From an uncultured Litoreibacter sp. (GTDB lineage: Bacteria > Pseudomonadota > Alphaproteobacteria > Rhodobacterales > Rhodobacteraceae), in NCBI GenBank assembly GCA_947494435.1, contig CANLUY010000003.1:29209-93208 (forward strand): DNA of 64,000 nt, in the 5' to 3' direction. The notes beneath the pieces were generated by a model. It saw nothing but the letters and a program-made list of their open reading frames with translations. It made no database searches and was not told where the DNA came from. This document shows, one piece after another, positions 15,058-22,929 of the stretch. A program made the translations under genes and the position numbers. Every line of letters begins with the position of its first letter. Within the stretch, counting starts at the first letter, position 1.

Positions 15058-15765
15058 CTAGGTGTACTTTTTGATCAGCTCAGCGATCACATCATCCAGC
15101 ATTTCCCAAAAGAGCGTTTCGAACTGTCCGCGTACCATGGCGGGATCGGAGCGCACTCGCAGTGGGTCATGTTCATCGCGCATGGCATCTAGGATCGCGC
15201 CATCGAGGCGTTTTGATGTGTGATATCCGTCTTGCATCGGAAGTCGGTCTGCATCGGGTTTGGGGACGAAGGTCGGTGAAAGAACGAATTTCTCCGTTGC
15301 ACGTCGCCCAGCAAGCATCACTATGTCTCGCTGCTGCAGCCCCTTTTCAATCAACGGCTGCATGGCATGAGCTTGGTCGATCTTAACAGCAGCATCTAGA
15401 GTGATTTGTCTGTCACCACGTGGTGAATTGGAAGCCTTCGGCTTTTCTGCCGGTTTTGGTTTCGGTCTTGCGGCAATCGGTTTTGCTGTTGTCGTCTTTG
15501 CCGTTGGTGCTTTGGGCTTGGCGACAGGTTTCTTTGCCTTTGGTGCTGGAGTTTTGGTTTCTGCTGCAGATGCTTTTGGTTCAACGACAGCAGCAGCTTC
15601 CTCATTGGTGGTTGTCGCGTCTTTGCTGGGATTTGCCGATTGTTCGTTAACCCCAGGGATTTTGACGTCTGGCGGCATGTCGCTTTCAACCGCGCGGAAG
15701 CGCTCGAACGTATGTGAATAGTTTGGATCTGCACCAGTAATCTTCGGTTTCTTGCGGCGTACCAT
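15058..15765 (-). CDS. virC2: VirC2-like relaxosome/partition accessory protein
   Basis: 235 residues. Residues 40-125 are a low-complexity Ala-Pro-Lys linker; the C-terminal ~110 residues are folded (IEKGLQQRDIVMLAGRRA ... ILDAMRDEHDPL ... MLDDVIAELIKKY). The spacing of DEHDPL and the final helices resembles VirC2 of the Ti plasmid (SHFDPLGLETA), a ribbon-helix-helix protein that acts with VirC1 at the overdrive. The ATG overlaps the virC1 stop as TAATG. Partner gene and nearby repeats favour a DNA-binding role at oriT or a centromere; a ParB-like partition role is the alternative. Confidence 0.6.
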   Translation of the reverse strand: MVRRKKPKITGADPNYSHTFERFRAVESDMPPDVKIPGVNEQSANPSKDATTTNEEAAAVVEPKASAAETKTPAPKAKKPVAKPKAPTAKTTTAKPIAARPKPKPAEKPKASNSPRGDRQITLDAAVKIDQAHAMQPLIEKGLQQRDIVMLAGRRATEKFVLSPTFVPKPDADRLPMQDGYHTSKRLDGAILDAMRDEHDPLRVRSDPAMVRGQFETLFWEMLDDVIAELIKKYT

Positions 15766-16478
15766 TATTCAGCCTCCAAGATTTCTGAGAGAATGTCTTG
15801 GGCCTCTTCAACGGCTTCGTCAAAGTGCTTGGCGTGTGTCCGAAGAAGAGCATACCGTGATGTGCGTCTTTTTTCGGCGATGTCATGGAGGAAGCCGTCT
15901 GCGTCCGCATCCATGTGCTGGTTGCGGTGCATGAAGTAGTTTTCCATGATGGGGAAAAGGCGTAGAGCTTCTTCCTCTATCTTCTTTTGCGCCATAGTGG
16001 GTTTGTTGGGCACGTCGGCGAAGATGATACGTAGGCTAGGGAGCGCTGTCGGATCGTCAGTGCGTTCACGAAGCCCGACATACCAATTGAAAGTGTCTTT
16101 CGTGATCGAGAGGTCTTTCTCTGAGAGCTTCATAGGCACGACGAGGAAATCGCTGCTTGCTGCCAGATCATCTGCCCAGGCTCCAGCTGCCCCCTGTGTG
16201 TCGACGAAAACTATGTCGGTTTCGCCAGATTGCCAGGCTTCTTCAATCACCTTTTCTAGGTCACTGGAAAATTCAAGTTGCTGTACTGTTACCAGTGGGT
16301 CATCGATCTTGACCCGGTGAAACCACCGGTACAATGCTTGCTGTGGGTCGGCGTCGAGCACGAGACAGCGTTTACCGTCTTTGACGGCAGCGCTGGTGAT
16401 TGCCTGCATTAGCGTTGTTTTTCCTGCGCCGCCTTTTCGCGTCATCACTGTGACGACTTTCATATCATCATTTTGCAT
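15765..16478 (-). CDS. virC1: VirC1/ParA-like ATPase
   Basis: 237 residues. A deviant Walker A (RKGGAGKTT, residues 15-23), the LVLDADPQQ strand and VFVDTQGAAG Walker B identify a ParA/MinD-type ATPase. The length and C-terminal EAVEEAQDILSEILEAE match VirC1 (ending near SKLISKILEA) better than chromosomal ParA. VirC1 recruits the relaxosome to the T4SS and stimulates VirD2 nicking; ParA-type partition is also possible. It is transcribed away from the heptad repeat array, which abuts its start codon by 13 bp and so covers its promoter, an arrangement expected for autoregulation. Confidence 0.78.
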   Translation of the reverse strand: MQNDDMKVVTVMTRKGGAGKTTLMQAITSAAVKDGKRCLVLDADPQQALYRWFHRVKIDDPLVTVQQLEFSSDLEKVIEEAWQSGETDIVFVDTQGAAGAWADDLAASSDFLVVPMKLSEKDLSITKDTFNWYVGLRERTDDPTALPSLRIIFADVPNKPTMAQKKIEEEALRLFPIMENYFMHRNQHMDADADGFLHDIAEKRRTSRYALLRTHAKHFDEAVEEAQDILSEILEAE

Positions 16479-16490
16479 TCTTCTGCTCTC

Positions 16491-16750
16491 TTGCGTGTTG
16501 CGTGTGGCTTTTCGCGTGTCGCTTGGTTTTTGTACTTATTCGCGTGCTGCTTGTCTCATGCAGCGTGTCGCGTGTCAATTATCGCTGGTCGCCTATCGCG
16601 TGTCCGTTGTCGGTGTCGCGTGGCGCGTGTTGCGTGGCACGCATTGCGTGTTGCGTGTATTAAAATACGTGTCGCGTTACGCGTACACGTTATCGCGTGT
16701 CCGTATGCGCTTCACGCGTGATCAAGGTCGCGTGTCGCGTGTCGCGTGTT
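16491..16750. repeat. phased 7-bp repeat array (TYGCGTG), centromere or overdrive-like
   Basis: Seventeen GCGTG cores start at 16493, 16500, 16514, 16542, 16563, 16570, 16598, 16618, 16625, 16632, 16646, 16653, 16695, 16716, 16730, 16737 and 16744; GCGTT/GCGTA variants at 16674 and 16681 keep phase. All spacings are multiples of 7 except one of 20. The full unit is TYGCGTG, about 36 degenerate units. Heptad arrays bound by RHH proteins are known as plasmid centromeres, for example for the omega protein of pSM19035. Here the array lies between virC1 and virD1. Confidence 0.85.
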
Positions 16751-17009
16751 TGTGGTCGAACAGGGTCCAGAAGGTGCATTTCAGATCAGTCGGGCAGAGA
16801 TGGGTCAACCGTGTGGACTCAAAAGACCCCTTAACGCCACGGAGAGGGGGGCTACAGCGCCACTTCGCTAAAATCTGTAGACAGGTAGCCCTCGGGCTGT
16901 TTTGGCCCTACAGGGGCCGCTTTTCAAAGCTGAGGATCGCACGAGCTGACATAGCCAGCGAGTTTCTACATCTGTGGCCTCGGTTTTGCAAACCTCGGCG
17001 CGAAACAGA
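16751..17009. other. non-coding oriT-proximal segment with short hairpins
   Basis: No gene. AGCCC-TC-GGGCT and GGCCC-TACAG-GGGCC near 16891-16919 and GGTTT-TGC-AAACC near 16982 are short inverted repeats as often found around oriT. The long plus frame crossing this region and the repeats is a by-product of the heptads. Confidence 0.45.
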
Positions 17010-17081
17010 ATACATACCACAATTCAGACAAAACCGCAGTATTGACACAATACAGCATTTTTGTATTCTTTCGGTATGTAT
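17010..17081 (+). promoter_or_regulatory. virD1 promoter with nested palindromes
   Basis: TTGACA (17042-17047), a 16-bp spacer and TATTCT (17064-17069) form a good sigma-70 promoter. The palindrome GTATTG-ACA-CAATAC (17039-17053) covers the -35, and ATACATACC (17010-17018) / GGTATGTAT (17073-17081) flank the promoter. This suggests repression by a relaxosome protein such as VirD1. Confidence 0.65.
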
Positions 17082-17086
17082 GAGGA

Positions 17087-17100
17087 TGGCAGGAAATAGG
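17087..17100 (-). other. oriT: candidate nic site of oriT (T-DNA border-like)
   Basis: TGGCAGGAAATAGG matches the Ti border start TGGCAGGATATAT at 11 of its first 12 bases. Its complement CTATTTCCTGCCA resembles the IncP/VirD2 nick site ATCCTG^CC. It lies 15 bp before virD1-virD2, as expected for oriT. By analogy the nick would be on the minus strand between G and C of CCTG^CCA. Confidence 0.55.
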
Positions 17101-17114
17101 GGTTCTTTGTTCGT

Positions 17115-17687
17115 ATGCCTAAAGGCCGAATTCTAACACCAAACGAGCGCTTGGCGATAGTGCGTGAGGCGGCGAAAGGTGCTGACGTGAAAGGGCTTGC
17201 CCTGCGATTTGGGGTAACGCGGCGAACGATCCACTACACAATCAAGCGCGAAAAAGATCGGCGTCGGGACACTGGGATAAGAACTGCCGCCGCAAGCGTA
17301 ACGGTGACACCGGACGAGATGGATGCGTTTGATCTGGCGATTTCAAAACATGGATTTGGCAGTCGGGCAGACGCATTGCGGGCGCTGATGCAGGCTACGA
17401 ATGGCATTTTTGTCCCCGATGATCACCTGTCTGGCGAGCTGGCCGGGTTCCGTGCTGCCCTGAATCGTGTTGGTAACAACGTCACCCAGATTGCGAGGCG
17501 GATGAACGAAGCAAAGAAGCGCGGAATGCCTGCGCCGTGGTCGGACAGGCAATACGAGGAAATCAGAGCGCTCGCAGGTCTGATTTTGGAGATGGGGGAT
17601 CAAGCTGATTTGCTCATCAAGCGGCGCAAGGATGCCATGACGGTGACGGTGAACGAGGTGTTGAGGGAGTTTGCTCTTGGCACGTAA
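17115..17687 (+). CDS. virD1: VirD1/MobC-like relaxosome protein
   Basis: 190 residues. Residues 8-45 contain a helix-turn-helix (GLALRFGVTRRTIHYTIKRE); the middle resembles an RHH-type segment (VTPDEMDAFDLAISKHGFG); residues 110-140 carry the MobC/VirD1 signature LNRVGNNVTQIARRMNEAK. It would bind oriT and help the relaxase melt and nick nic. The gene begins 15 bp after the border-like site and overlaps virD2 by 11 bp. Palindromes over its promoter suggest autoregulation. The extra N-terminal HTH makes it longer than typical VirD1 (about 150 residues). Confidence 0.75.
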   Translation: MPKGRILTPNERLAIVREAAKGADVKGLALRFGVTRRTIHYTIKREKDRRRDTGIRTAAASVTVTPDEMDAFDLAISKHGFGSRADALRALMQATNGIFVPDDHLSGELAGFRAALNRVGNNVTQIARRMNEAKKRGMPAPWSDRQYEEIRALAGLILEMGDQADLLIKRRKDAMTVTVNEVLREFALGT

Positions 17688-20457
17688 TAGCGCCGTCGAG
17701 GCTGTCACAGGTGAGGTGTTCCGTGAGGGATGGGACCGTGTTCGCGGTTCTATGCAAGGTCTCAACAGCAAGAAGCATGGACAACTCTATCGCGCTGCAC
17801 GTGGTCATCGATCGGCGGTGTTCAAGGCCATCAAGAACGGTGGGACGCACACGAAGGGCCAGCTCAGCAATCAGCTTTCCTATATCACGCGCGATAATAA
17901 GCTGGCGCACTTCGTGGATAGTCGCGGGACCTTTGATGGGAAAACCAAGTTCGAAGACAAAGACATCAAAAAGATCACGGACCGGTTTGCCGAGCGTTGG
18001 GACAGTGGATTTCGCCCAAAGATGGGCAATACCACGCACATGCTCATGTCATTCCCGAAAGGTACGAAGTCGGAGGACGTGAGAGACATCGCATCTGACG
18101 TATGCGAGCGGTTCTTTGAAACTGATGAAGGGCACTTCGACTATGTGATTGCCGTTCACAAGGATCGGGATCACCCGCACGCTCATATCGTCTTGAATAG
18201 GCGGTCCCAGGAGGGAGAGTTCTTCTATCTGGGTCGTGATCATCGATTCAATTACGACGATTTCCGGCTCGCGATGGTGGAAGAGGCCGAGAAATATGGC
18301 GTGAAGTTGGAAGCGACGCGCCGGGTTGATCGCGGCGTTGTTCACTATCCGCCTAGGACGCGAGAAATCTATGCGGTCAAGCAAGACGCTGAAAATGGTG
18401 TGGTGCGTGAACCCGAGCAGAGAGAGCGGGTAGGGCGCGATCTTGCACGGACGTTGGCTGAAATTGCCAGCACGAGACTTGTTTATCACTCGCTCGCTGC
18501 GGAGGCCTCAGCCGACAGCCGAGAAGAAATATCCGAGGCCCTTCTGAAAGCGGCAGAGCTTTTGGGCAAGGGAACAACCATTCAGCATGATGGAGACATT
18601 TACATGGGAGCCGCCGAGGACTTTGACGATCTGAAGGGGCAGTATGCCGATACTGTTGAGGAAGTGCAGGCCCGCATCGCACGGCTTCCTGAAGGTGAAC
18701 GGGCGGCCAATGAACGAAGGCTGAACGACATCCAAGTCGGCCTCCGTCGGATGCAGCCGCTTGGTCTGCGATCTGTGACGCTTGAGCAAAAGCCTTCAGA
18801 GGGCGGTATTTATTCTGAGACGAATATCAACAGCGAACTTGTTGGGCGATTGGAGGATGGAAGCACGCGCGCCCAGATTGACAACGCTTTGCGAGGGACC
18901 GGGATCAGCGCTGATACCGTCGTCAACCGCATCGCGACCGGCGCACCAAATGCGGCGTTAGAGCGTCAATGGATTGCTGACGATCTTGCAAAAGTTGCCG
19001 AGGCACAGGGTTTAAACCTGGAGCGCAAGGACGATCTTGAGGTTGCACGAGAGCGCTTGAACCAAGTGCATGTAGAGTTGGGCACGGCCCTTGAGCGGGC
19101 AGAGGTGCTGCGCGATGACGGCGTGATTGAAGAAACTCGCGAAATTCGCTTCCACTTTGATCAGGAGCGTCTGGACGATACCACACGGGCGGTGCGCCAA
19201 GAATTGAGAGGGCAGGGGGTCAATGAAGCGCAGCTTGACGCCCGTGTCGTTGAGATTGAAAACCGGGCGTTTGACCGGGTTGAAGCAGAGCAGCGGGACT
19301 ATCTCGCAACGCGGCCTGAAATTCTTTCTGATCCAGGGGCTGTCTACCGCACAGACGAAGAGGGTAGGGGGCGGATCACAGATCGGGAGCTAGCGGATCG
19401 GCTTGATCGGGAGATTGACATCATCCTTGACCGTTCGCCTGCCAATCAGAGCATTTCCGAGGCCGTCGCGTCCGATTTCAAGGACCGCTACCCCGACATG
19501 CCGGATCACGTTGCACGAGGCTTGGGCGATACCTACGAGACGAGCTTCCGTTTGAATAATGAGCAGGAGTTGCGCGAGGCAGAGCTTGAAGCCGCTGATG
19601 TTGAGACAGCACGAGAAGCTGCGCTTGAAGCGAACCGGTTCGACAGCGGTATCGCGAAGACGGAAGAGGATGGAATTTCCGCCGCAGAGCGCCGTGCGCT
19701 GGTCACAGAGATTGAGGCCAACGTAAGAGAGGGCGCAAACGACGATGACCGGCCTTACGCTGACGACCGGTTTGAGCAACTGGTGAGAGAGCGCGACCGG
19801 CTGGAAGCCAATGGAGCCAGCTTGCAACAACGCGTAACTCTGGCGACGGAGTTTACCCAACTTTCTCTTGCCCGTCAGAACGATGAGCTTAGTCCCGAAG
19901 AAGCGCGGCGAGCCGATGCGATCTTGCGTGACACTGCCGATAAGTATGGCAGGCAGATGCTCGACGGCCTTCAACGTGAAGATACGCGCGAATTTATGTC
20001 GATACATGATGAAGGGTATTTCAGCCAAGACGAGAAAGCTGACGAGTTTGAGATAGAACGACGCAGAGACTATAGGCTTGCCATACAACCCTACCAGACA
20101 AAGCAGATTGAAAACCCAGAAATCCGGCGTGTGATTGAGCATGAGATGTCCGACGATGCTTCGCCGTCGCTGGCAACGGACGAACAGCGTCTTAGCTATC
20201 GCGAGCAGGTTGAAAATGAGCTTGATGACGAGCAAATTGAGCGGTTGCAGGAAGGTGACAGCGACGCTTTGGAGAACCTGTCTGACGATAGGCTAGACCG
20301 TCTCTACGTTGCGAAAGCCTATCTGCAATCGGATGCAGCAACGGCGAACTCTGAAGCTTATCGTGAGGTCGTGGAAGAGATCGCCGAAGAGCAGTATGAG
20401 TTGCAACGAGACCGGCTGGTCGACTCTGAACGCGAAGGAGGGCCGGTCCATGGGTAA
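17677..20457 (+). CDS. virD2: VirD2-type relaxase
   Basis: 926 residues from TTG at 17677 (SD GAGGGAG 7 bp upstream). The relaxase domain spans about residues 20-230: a Tyr-containing start (HGQLYRAARGHRS, SYITRD), HMLMSFPKGT, and the metal-binding HKDRDHPHAHIVLNRR near residue 165. This is the VirD2/MobP histidine triad. It nicks oriT, stays attached to the 5' end and pilots the strand through the T4SS. The remaining ~650 residues are acidic, highly charged and probably coiled-coil, without a recognisable primase or helicase domain; Ti VirD2 is about 420 residues, so the tail is unusually long. It ends 8 bp into virD4. Confidence 0.85.
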   Translation: MARNSAVEAVTGEVFREGWDRVRGSMQGLNSKKHGQLYRAARGHRSAVFKAIKNGGTHTKGQLSNQLSYITRDNKLAHFVDSRGTFDGKTKFEDKDIKKITDRFAERWDSGFRPKMGNTTHMLMSFPKGTKSEDVRDIASDVCERFFETDEGHFDYVIAVHKDRDHPHAHIVLNRRSQEGEFFYLGRDHRFNYDDFRLAMVEEAEKYGVKLEATRRVDRGVVHYPPRTREIYAVKQDAENGVVREPEQRERVGRDLARTLAEIASTRLVYHSLAAEASADSREEISEALLKAAELLGKGTTIQHDGDIYMGAAEDFDDLKGQYADTVEEVQARIARLPEGERAANERRLNDIQVGLRRMQPLGLRSVTLEQKPSEGGIYSETNINSELVGRLEDGSTRAQIDNALRGTGISADTVVNRIATGAPNAALERQWIADDLAKVAEAQGLNLERKDDLEVARERLNQVHVELGTALERAEVLRDDGVIEETREIRFHFDQERLDDTTRAVRQELRGQGVNEAQLDARVVEIENRAFDRVEAEQRDYLATRPEILSDPGAVYRTDEEGRGRITDRELADRLDREIDIILDRSPANQSISEAVASDFKDRYPDMPDHVARGLGDTYETSFRLNNEQELREAELEAADVETAREAALEANRFDSGIAKTEEDGISAAERRALVTEIEANVREGANDDDRPYADDRFEQLVRERDRLEANGASLQQRVTLATEFTQLSLARQNDELSPEEARRADAILRDTADKYGRQMLDGLQREDTREFMSIHDEGYFSQDEKADEFEIERRRDYRLAIQPYQTKQIENPEIRRVIEHEMSDDASPSLATDEQRLSYREQVENELDDEQIERLQEGDSDALENLSDDRLDRLYVAKAYLQSDAATANSEAYREVVEEIAEEQYELQRDRLVDSEREGGPVHG

Positions 20458-22576
20458 GGGTCGCATCGCATTTGGCGTTCTCATTCTTACACTGTTGGCG
20501 CTCGCCATCGGCTATGTCGTTTCTTCTGCTGTGTTGACGTTCAAGGACCTCGGTTTCCAGGCTGAGATCGACTTTTTCTATCTAGCAGAGAACTACCTAT
20601 ATCTTCGCCAGTTCAGGCCTGATGACTTCCGGCTTGTGAACCTCATCATGGCTGGGATCGGCATTACTGGTTTGATGATGAGTGTTGCCGTGTCCGGTTC
20701 GGCGTTGACCAAGTTCGGCCTCACGCATTGGCAAAAGACCGGGGAACTGGCGAAAAACGGGTTTTTTGGAAAGCCTGGAACAGGGTTTATTCTCGGCAAA
20801 CTGGTGAAGCCAAAACGAAAAGGCAAATACCTGGTTGCAAAGACCTTCCCGCACGCGCTGATTGTTGCGCCGACCGGTCGAGGCAAGACGAGCGGTTTCG
20901 TCATACCCAATCTTCTAACGTGGGAAGGCTCTGCCGTTGTCCTGGATGTGAAGGGGGAGAACTTTGAGGCGACCGCGCGACATCGTCGCCAACAGGGCGA
21001 TAAGATCTTCCGCTTTGCGCCGACCGATTTTGAGGATCGCAGAACCCATCGCTATAACCCTTTGCTTCGCATTTCTGAATTGAAGGACGCGGCTCAGCAA
21101 CAGATGGAGCTGCAACTGCTCGCAACACTGTTTCTGCAGAATGAGAACGACCGCGTTCAAGGTCTCTTGAAAGGAGGTATCGATCTATTCGTTGCCGCCG
21201 GTCTCTTAGCATTCGAGCGGAAGAAGCCCACGCTTGGAGAAATCTACCGCATTGCGGCATCTGGCGGGAACAAGCAGAAGGAATATATGGCGCGCGGCGT
21301 TGAGGTGGAGAACGAAGCTGCGAAGCTGATTTTCACGCGGCTTGCTTCAACCAACAACGAGACGCTGACTTCTTACGTGTCGTTGCTAATGACTTCGGGC
21401 TTGGACCAATGGCAGAACCCGGCGATTGACGCTGCAACACAGGAGTCTGACTTCGATTTTCGGAGAATTCGAAAGGAGCCGTTCAGTGTCTACATAATTG
21501 TCCAGCCGCTGATGGTCGAACCAATGGCACCATTGATCCGTCTGTTCTTTTCCGACCTTCTGGCGTCGATGCAGGACAAAGAGCCGGGTCCAGACGAGCC
21601 GTGGCCGGTCATGATTATGCTCGATGAGTTTAACCGGCTTGGAAAAATGCCCATTGTGACGAAGAGCATCGAGACCTTGCGCGCATACCGTGGGCACCTC
21701 GCAATTGTCACCCAAACGATTCCAGCGCTTGATGAAATATATGGGGAAAACACCCGACGCGCGTTGCAAGGGAACGCTGGGGTTAAGCTTTACCTTACCC
21801 CATCGGATGAAAAGACGGTCGAAGAACTAACTAAGGCTGTCGGAAAGACGACAAAGAAGGTTGTCACGCAGTCGCGGGCGATCGGCAAAATGCCCTTTGA
21901 GGGTCGCAGTCAGTCGGTGAGGACGGAGGAAGTTTCATTGCTTCCGGAGGACGAAGCCAGGCGCTTGCCTCTTGATGACATCGTTATGGTGATCGACGCG
22001 CAAATGCCTATCCGAGCAAAGCGTATCGAGTATTTTAGCGATCCTTTCTTTAAGGGCATCCATGCTGCTCAGAAAGGGGATCTTCCTTTCCCTGAGAAAG
22101 AAGTATCCACTTCGACCGCTTCAGTCGAAGTTGAAACTCAGGAAGAGGATTTGATAGTCGAGGCCGCAGTTGAAAAGCCTTCACCAAAGCCAAGAGTAAG
22201 TCCATCGACTGATGTGTCGGCCTCATCACCTGCGGCGACGCCGACACCACCGCTAGAGCAAGGCAAATTGCCAATTGAACCTGTTGATCGTCCAGCTCCG
22301 CCGCGCGAGTCTATTCAAATGGCTATGGCAACCAAACAACGTGAGACACTGCGGACGTCCAAAAGAAAGAAGGCCAAGGGTGTGGTGGCAGTAGATGCGG
22401 ATCAGCAGCGTCAAATCGAATTGAACCTGGCGATACAAACCGAGTTGACCTTAGAAGGGCCGACCGATGGGGATGTAGCCGAGCTGCAAAAGGCCATGGG
22501 TGATCTGGAAGACTTCAGAGATAGCTTGCCTGACAATGAGGACATTGCGCAGGGACCGACAGCGAAAGCTGTTTAG
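20450..22576 (+). CDS. virD4: VirD4 type IV coupling protein
   Basis: 708 residues from the ATG at 20450 (SD GAAGGAGGG), overlapping the virD2 stop. Two N-terminal membrane segments (residues 6-28 and about 65-90) precede the ATPase: Walker A APTGRGKTSG near residue 145, Walker B VMIMLDEFNRLGKMP near residue 390, and IVTQTIPALDEIYG. It is an inner-membrane hexameric pump linking the relaxosome to the VirB channel. The C-terminal ~170 residues are a low-complexity Pro/Ser/Glu tail, longer than in Ti VirD4, possibly a substrate-recognition extension. Last gene of the plus-strand virD operon, convergent with the virB operon. Confidence 0.92.
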   Translation: MGKGRIAFGVLILTLLALAIGYVVSSAVLTFKDLGFQAEIDFFYLAENYLYLRQFRPDDFRLVNLIMAGIGITGLMMSVAVSGSALTKFGLTHWQKTGELAKNGFFGKPGTGFILGKLVKPKRKGKYLVAKTFPHALIVAPTGRGKTSGFVIPNLLTWEGSAVVLDVKGENFEATARHRRQQGDKIFRFAPTDFEDRRTHRYNPLLRISELKDAAQQQMELQLLATLFLQNENDRVQGLLKGGIDLFVAAGLLAFERKKPTLGEIYRIAASGGNKQKEYMARGVEVENEAAKLIFTRLASTNNETLTSYVSLLMTSGLDQWQNPAIDAATQESDFDFRRIRKEPFSVYIIVQPLMVEPMAPLIRLFFSDLLASMQDKEPGPDEPWPVMIMLDEFNRLGKMPIVTKSIETLRAYRGHLAIVTQTIPALDEIYGENTRRALQGNAGVKLYLTPSDEKTVEELTKAVGKTTKKVVTQSRAIGKMPFEGRSQSVRTEEVSLLPEDEARRLPLDDIVMVIDAQMPIRAKRIEYFSDPFFKGIHAAQKGDLPFPEKEVSTSTASVEVETQEEDLIVEAAVEKPSPKPRVSPSTDVSASSPAATPTPPLEQGKLPIEPVDRPAPPRESIQMAMATKQRETLRTSKRKKAKGVVAVDADQQRQIELNLAIQTELTLEGPTDGDVAELQKAMGDLEDFRDSLPDNEDIAQGPTAKAV

Positions 22577-22590
22577 GAGGGCAGGGCGCT

Positions 22591-22866
22591 TCAATGCAGC
22601 GTCCGCGGAGGATAATCGAATAGGATTACGTGGAATCCTTCTGGATCGGAAGGCGGTGCAACGAGCAGGAATGTTTCGTGGGATCCGTCCTTCCGATACA
22701 GGCATCGGTATCGGCCTTTGTTGTCCCCTTCGTCTGTGATTTCATCGTATCGACAGGTGTACGTGATCCCGGCGCTCTCCCATTCCGAGAGTCCAGACAA
22801 AGTGATCAAAGAGAGTGGCTTACCATTGAGCATGATGAGCTTTTGATCAACGACGACTTGTTCCAT
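22591..22866 (-). CDS. small hypothetical protein at end of virB operon
   Basis: 91 residues, beta-rich, with CRYDEITDEGDNKGRYRCLY in the middle; no family recognised. It follows virB6 by about 60 bp on the same strand and ends 14 bp from the virD4 stop. Codon usage is ordinary and the start ATG is preceded by AAGAGGTGG, a good SD. Confidence 0.55.
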   Translation of the reverse strand: MEQVVVDQKLIMLNGKPLSLITLSGLSEWESAGITYTCRYDEITDEGDNKGRYRCLYRKDGSHETFLLVAPPSDPEGFHVILFDYPPRTLH

Positions 22867-22929
22867 CGGCAGCCACCTCTTTAAGCGAAGACGGCCCGCA
22901 ATGCGGGCCGCTCAGGTGATGTTCAATAA

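Noticed and set aside
15765-16478. Calling this ATPase simply chromosomal-type ParA
   Set aside because: Length, C-terminus and the partner gene fit VirC1-VirC2 better, though partition remains possible.
16491-16750. CRISPR array
   Set aside because: Repeats are 7 bp and contiguous, with no spacers and no cas genes in the window.
16381-17136. 251-codon plus-strand ORF over the heptad array
   Set aside because: Antisense to virC1 and through 7-bp repeats and the virD1 promoter; open only because the repeat avoids stops.
19390-20235. 281-codon minus-strand ORF
   Set aside because: Shadow of the virD2 coding frame.
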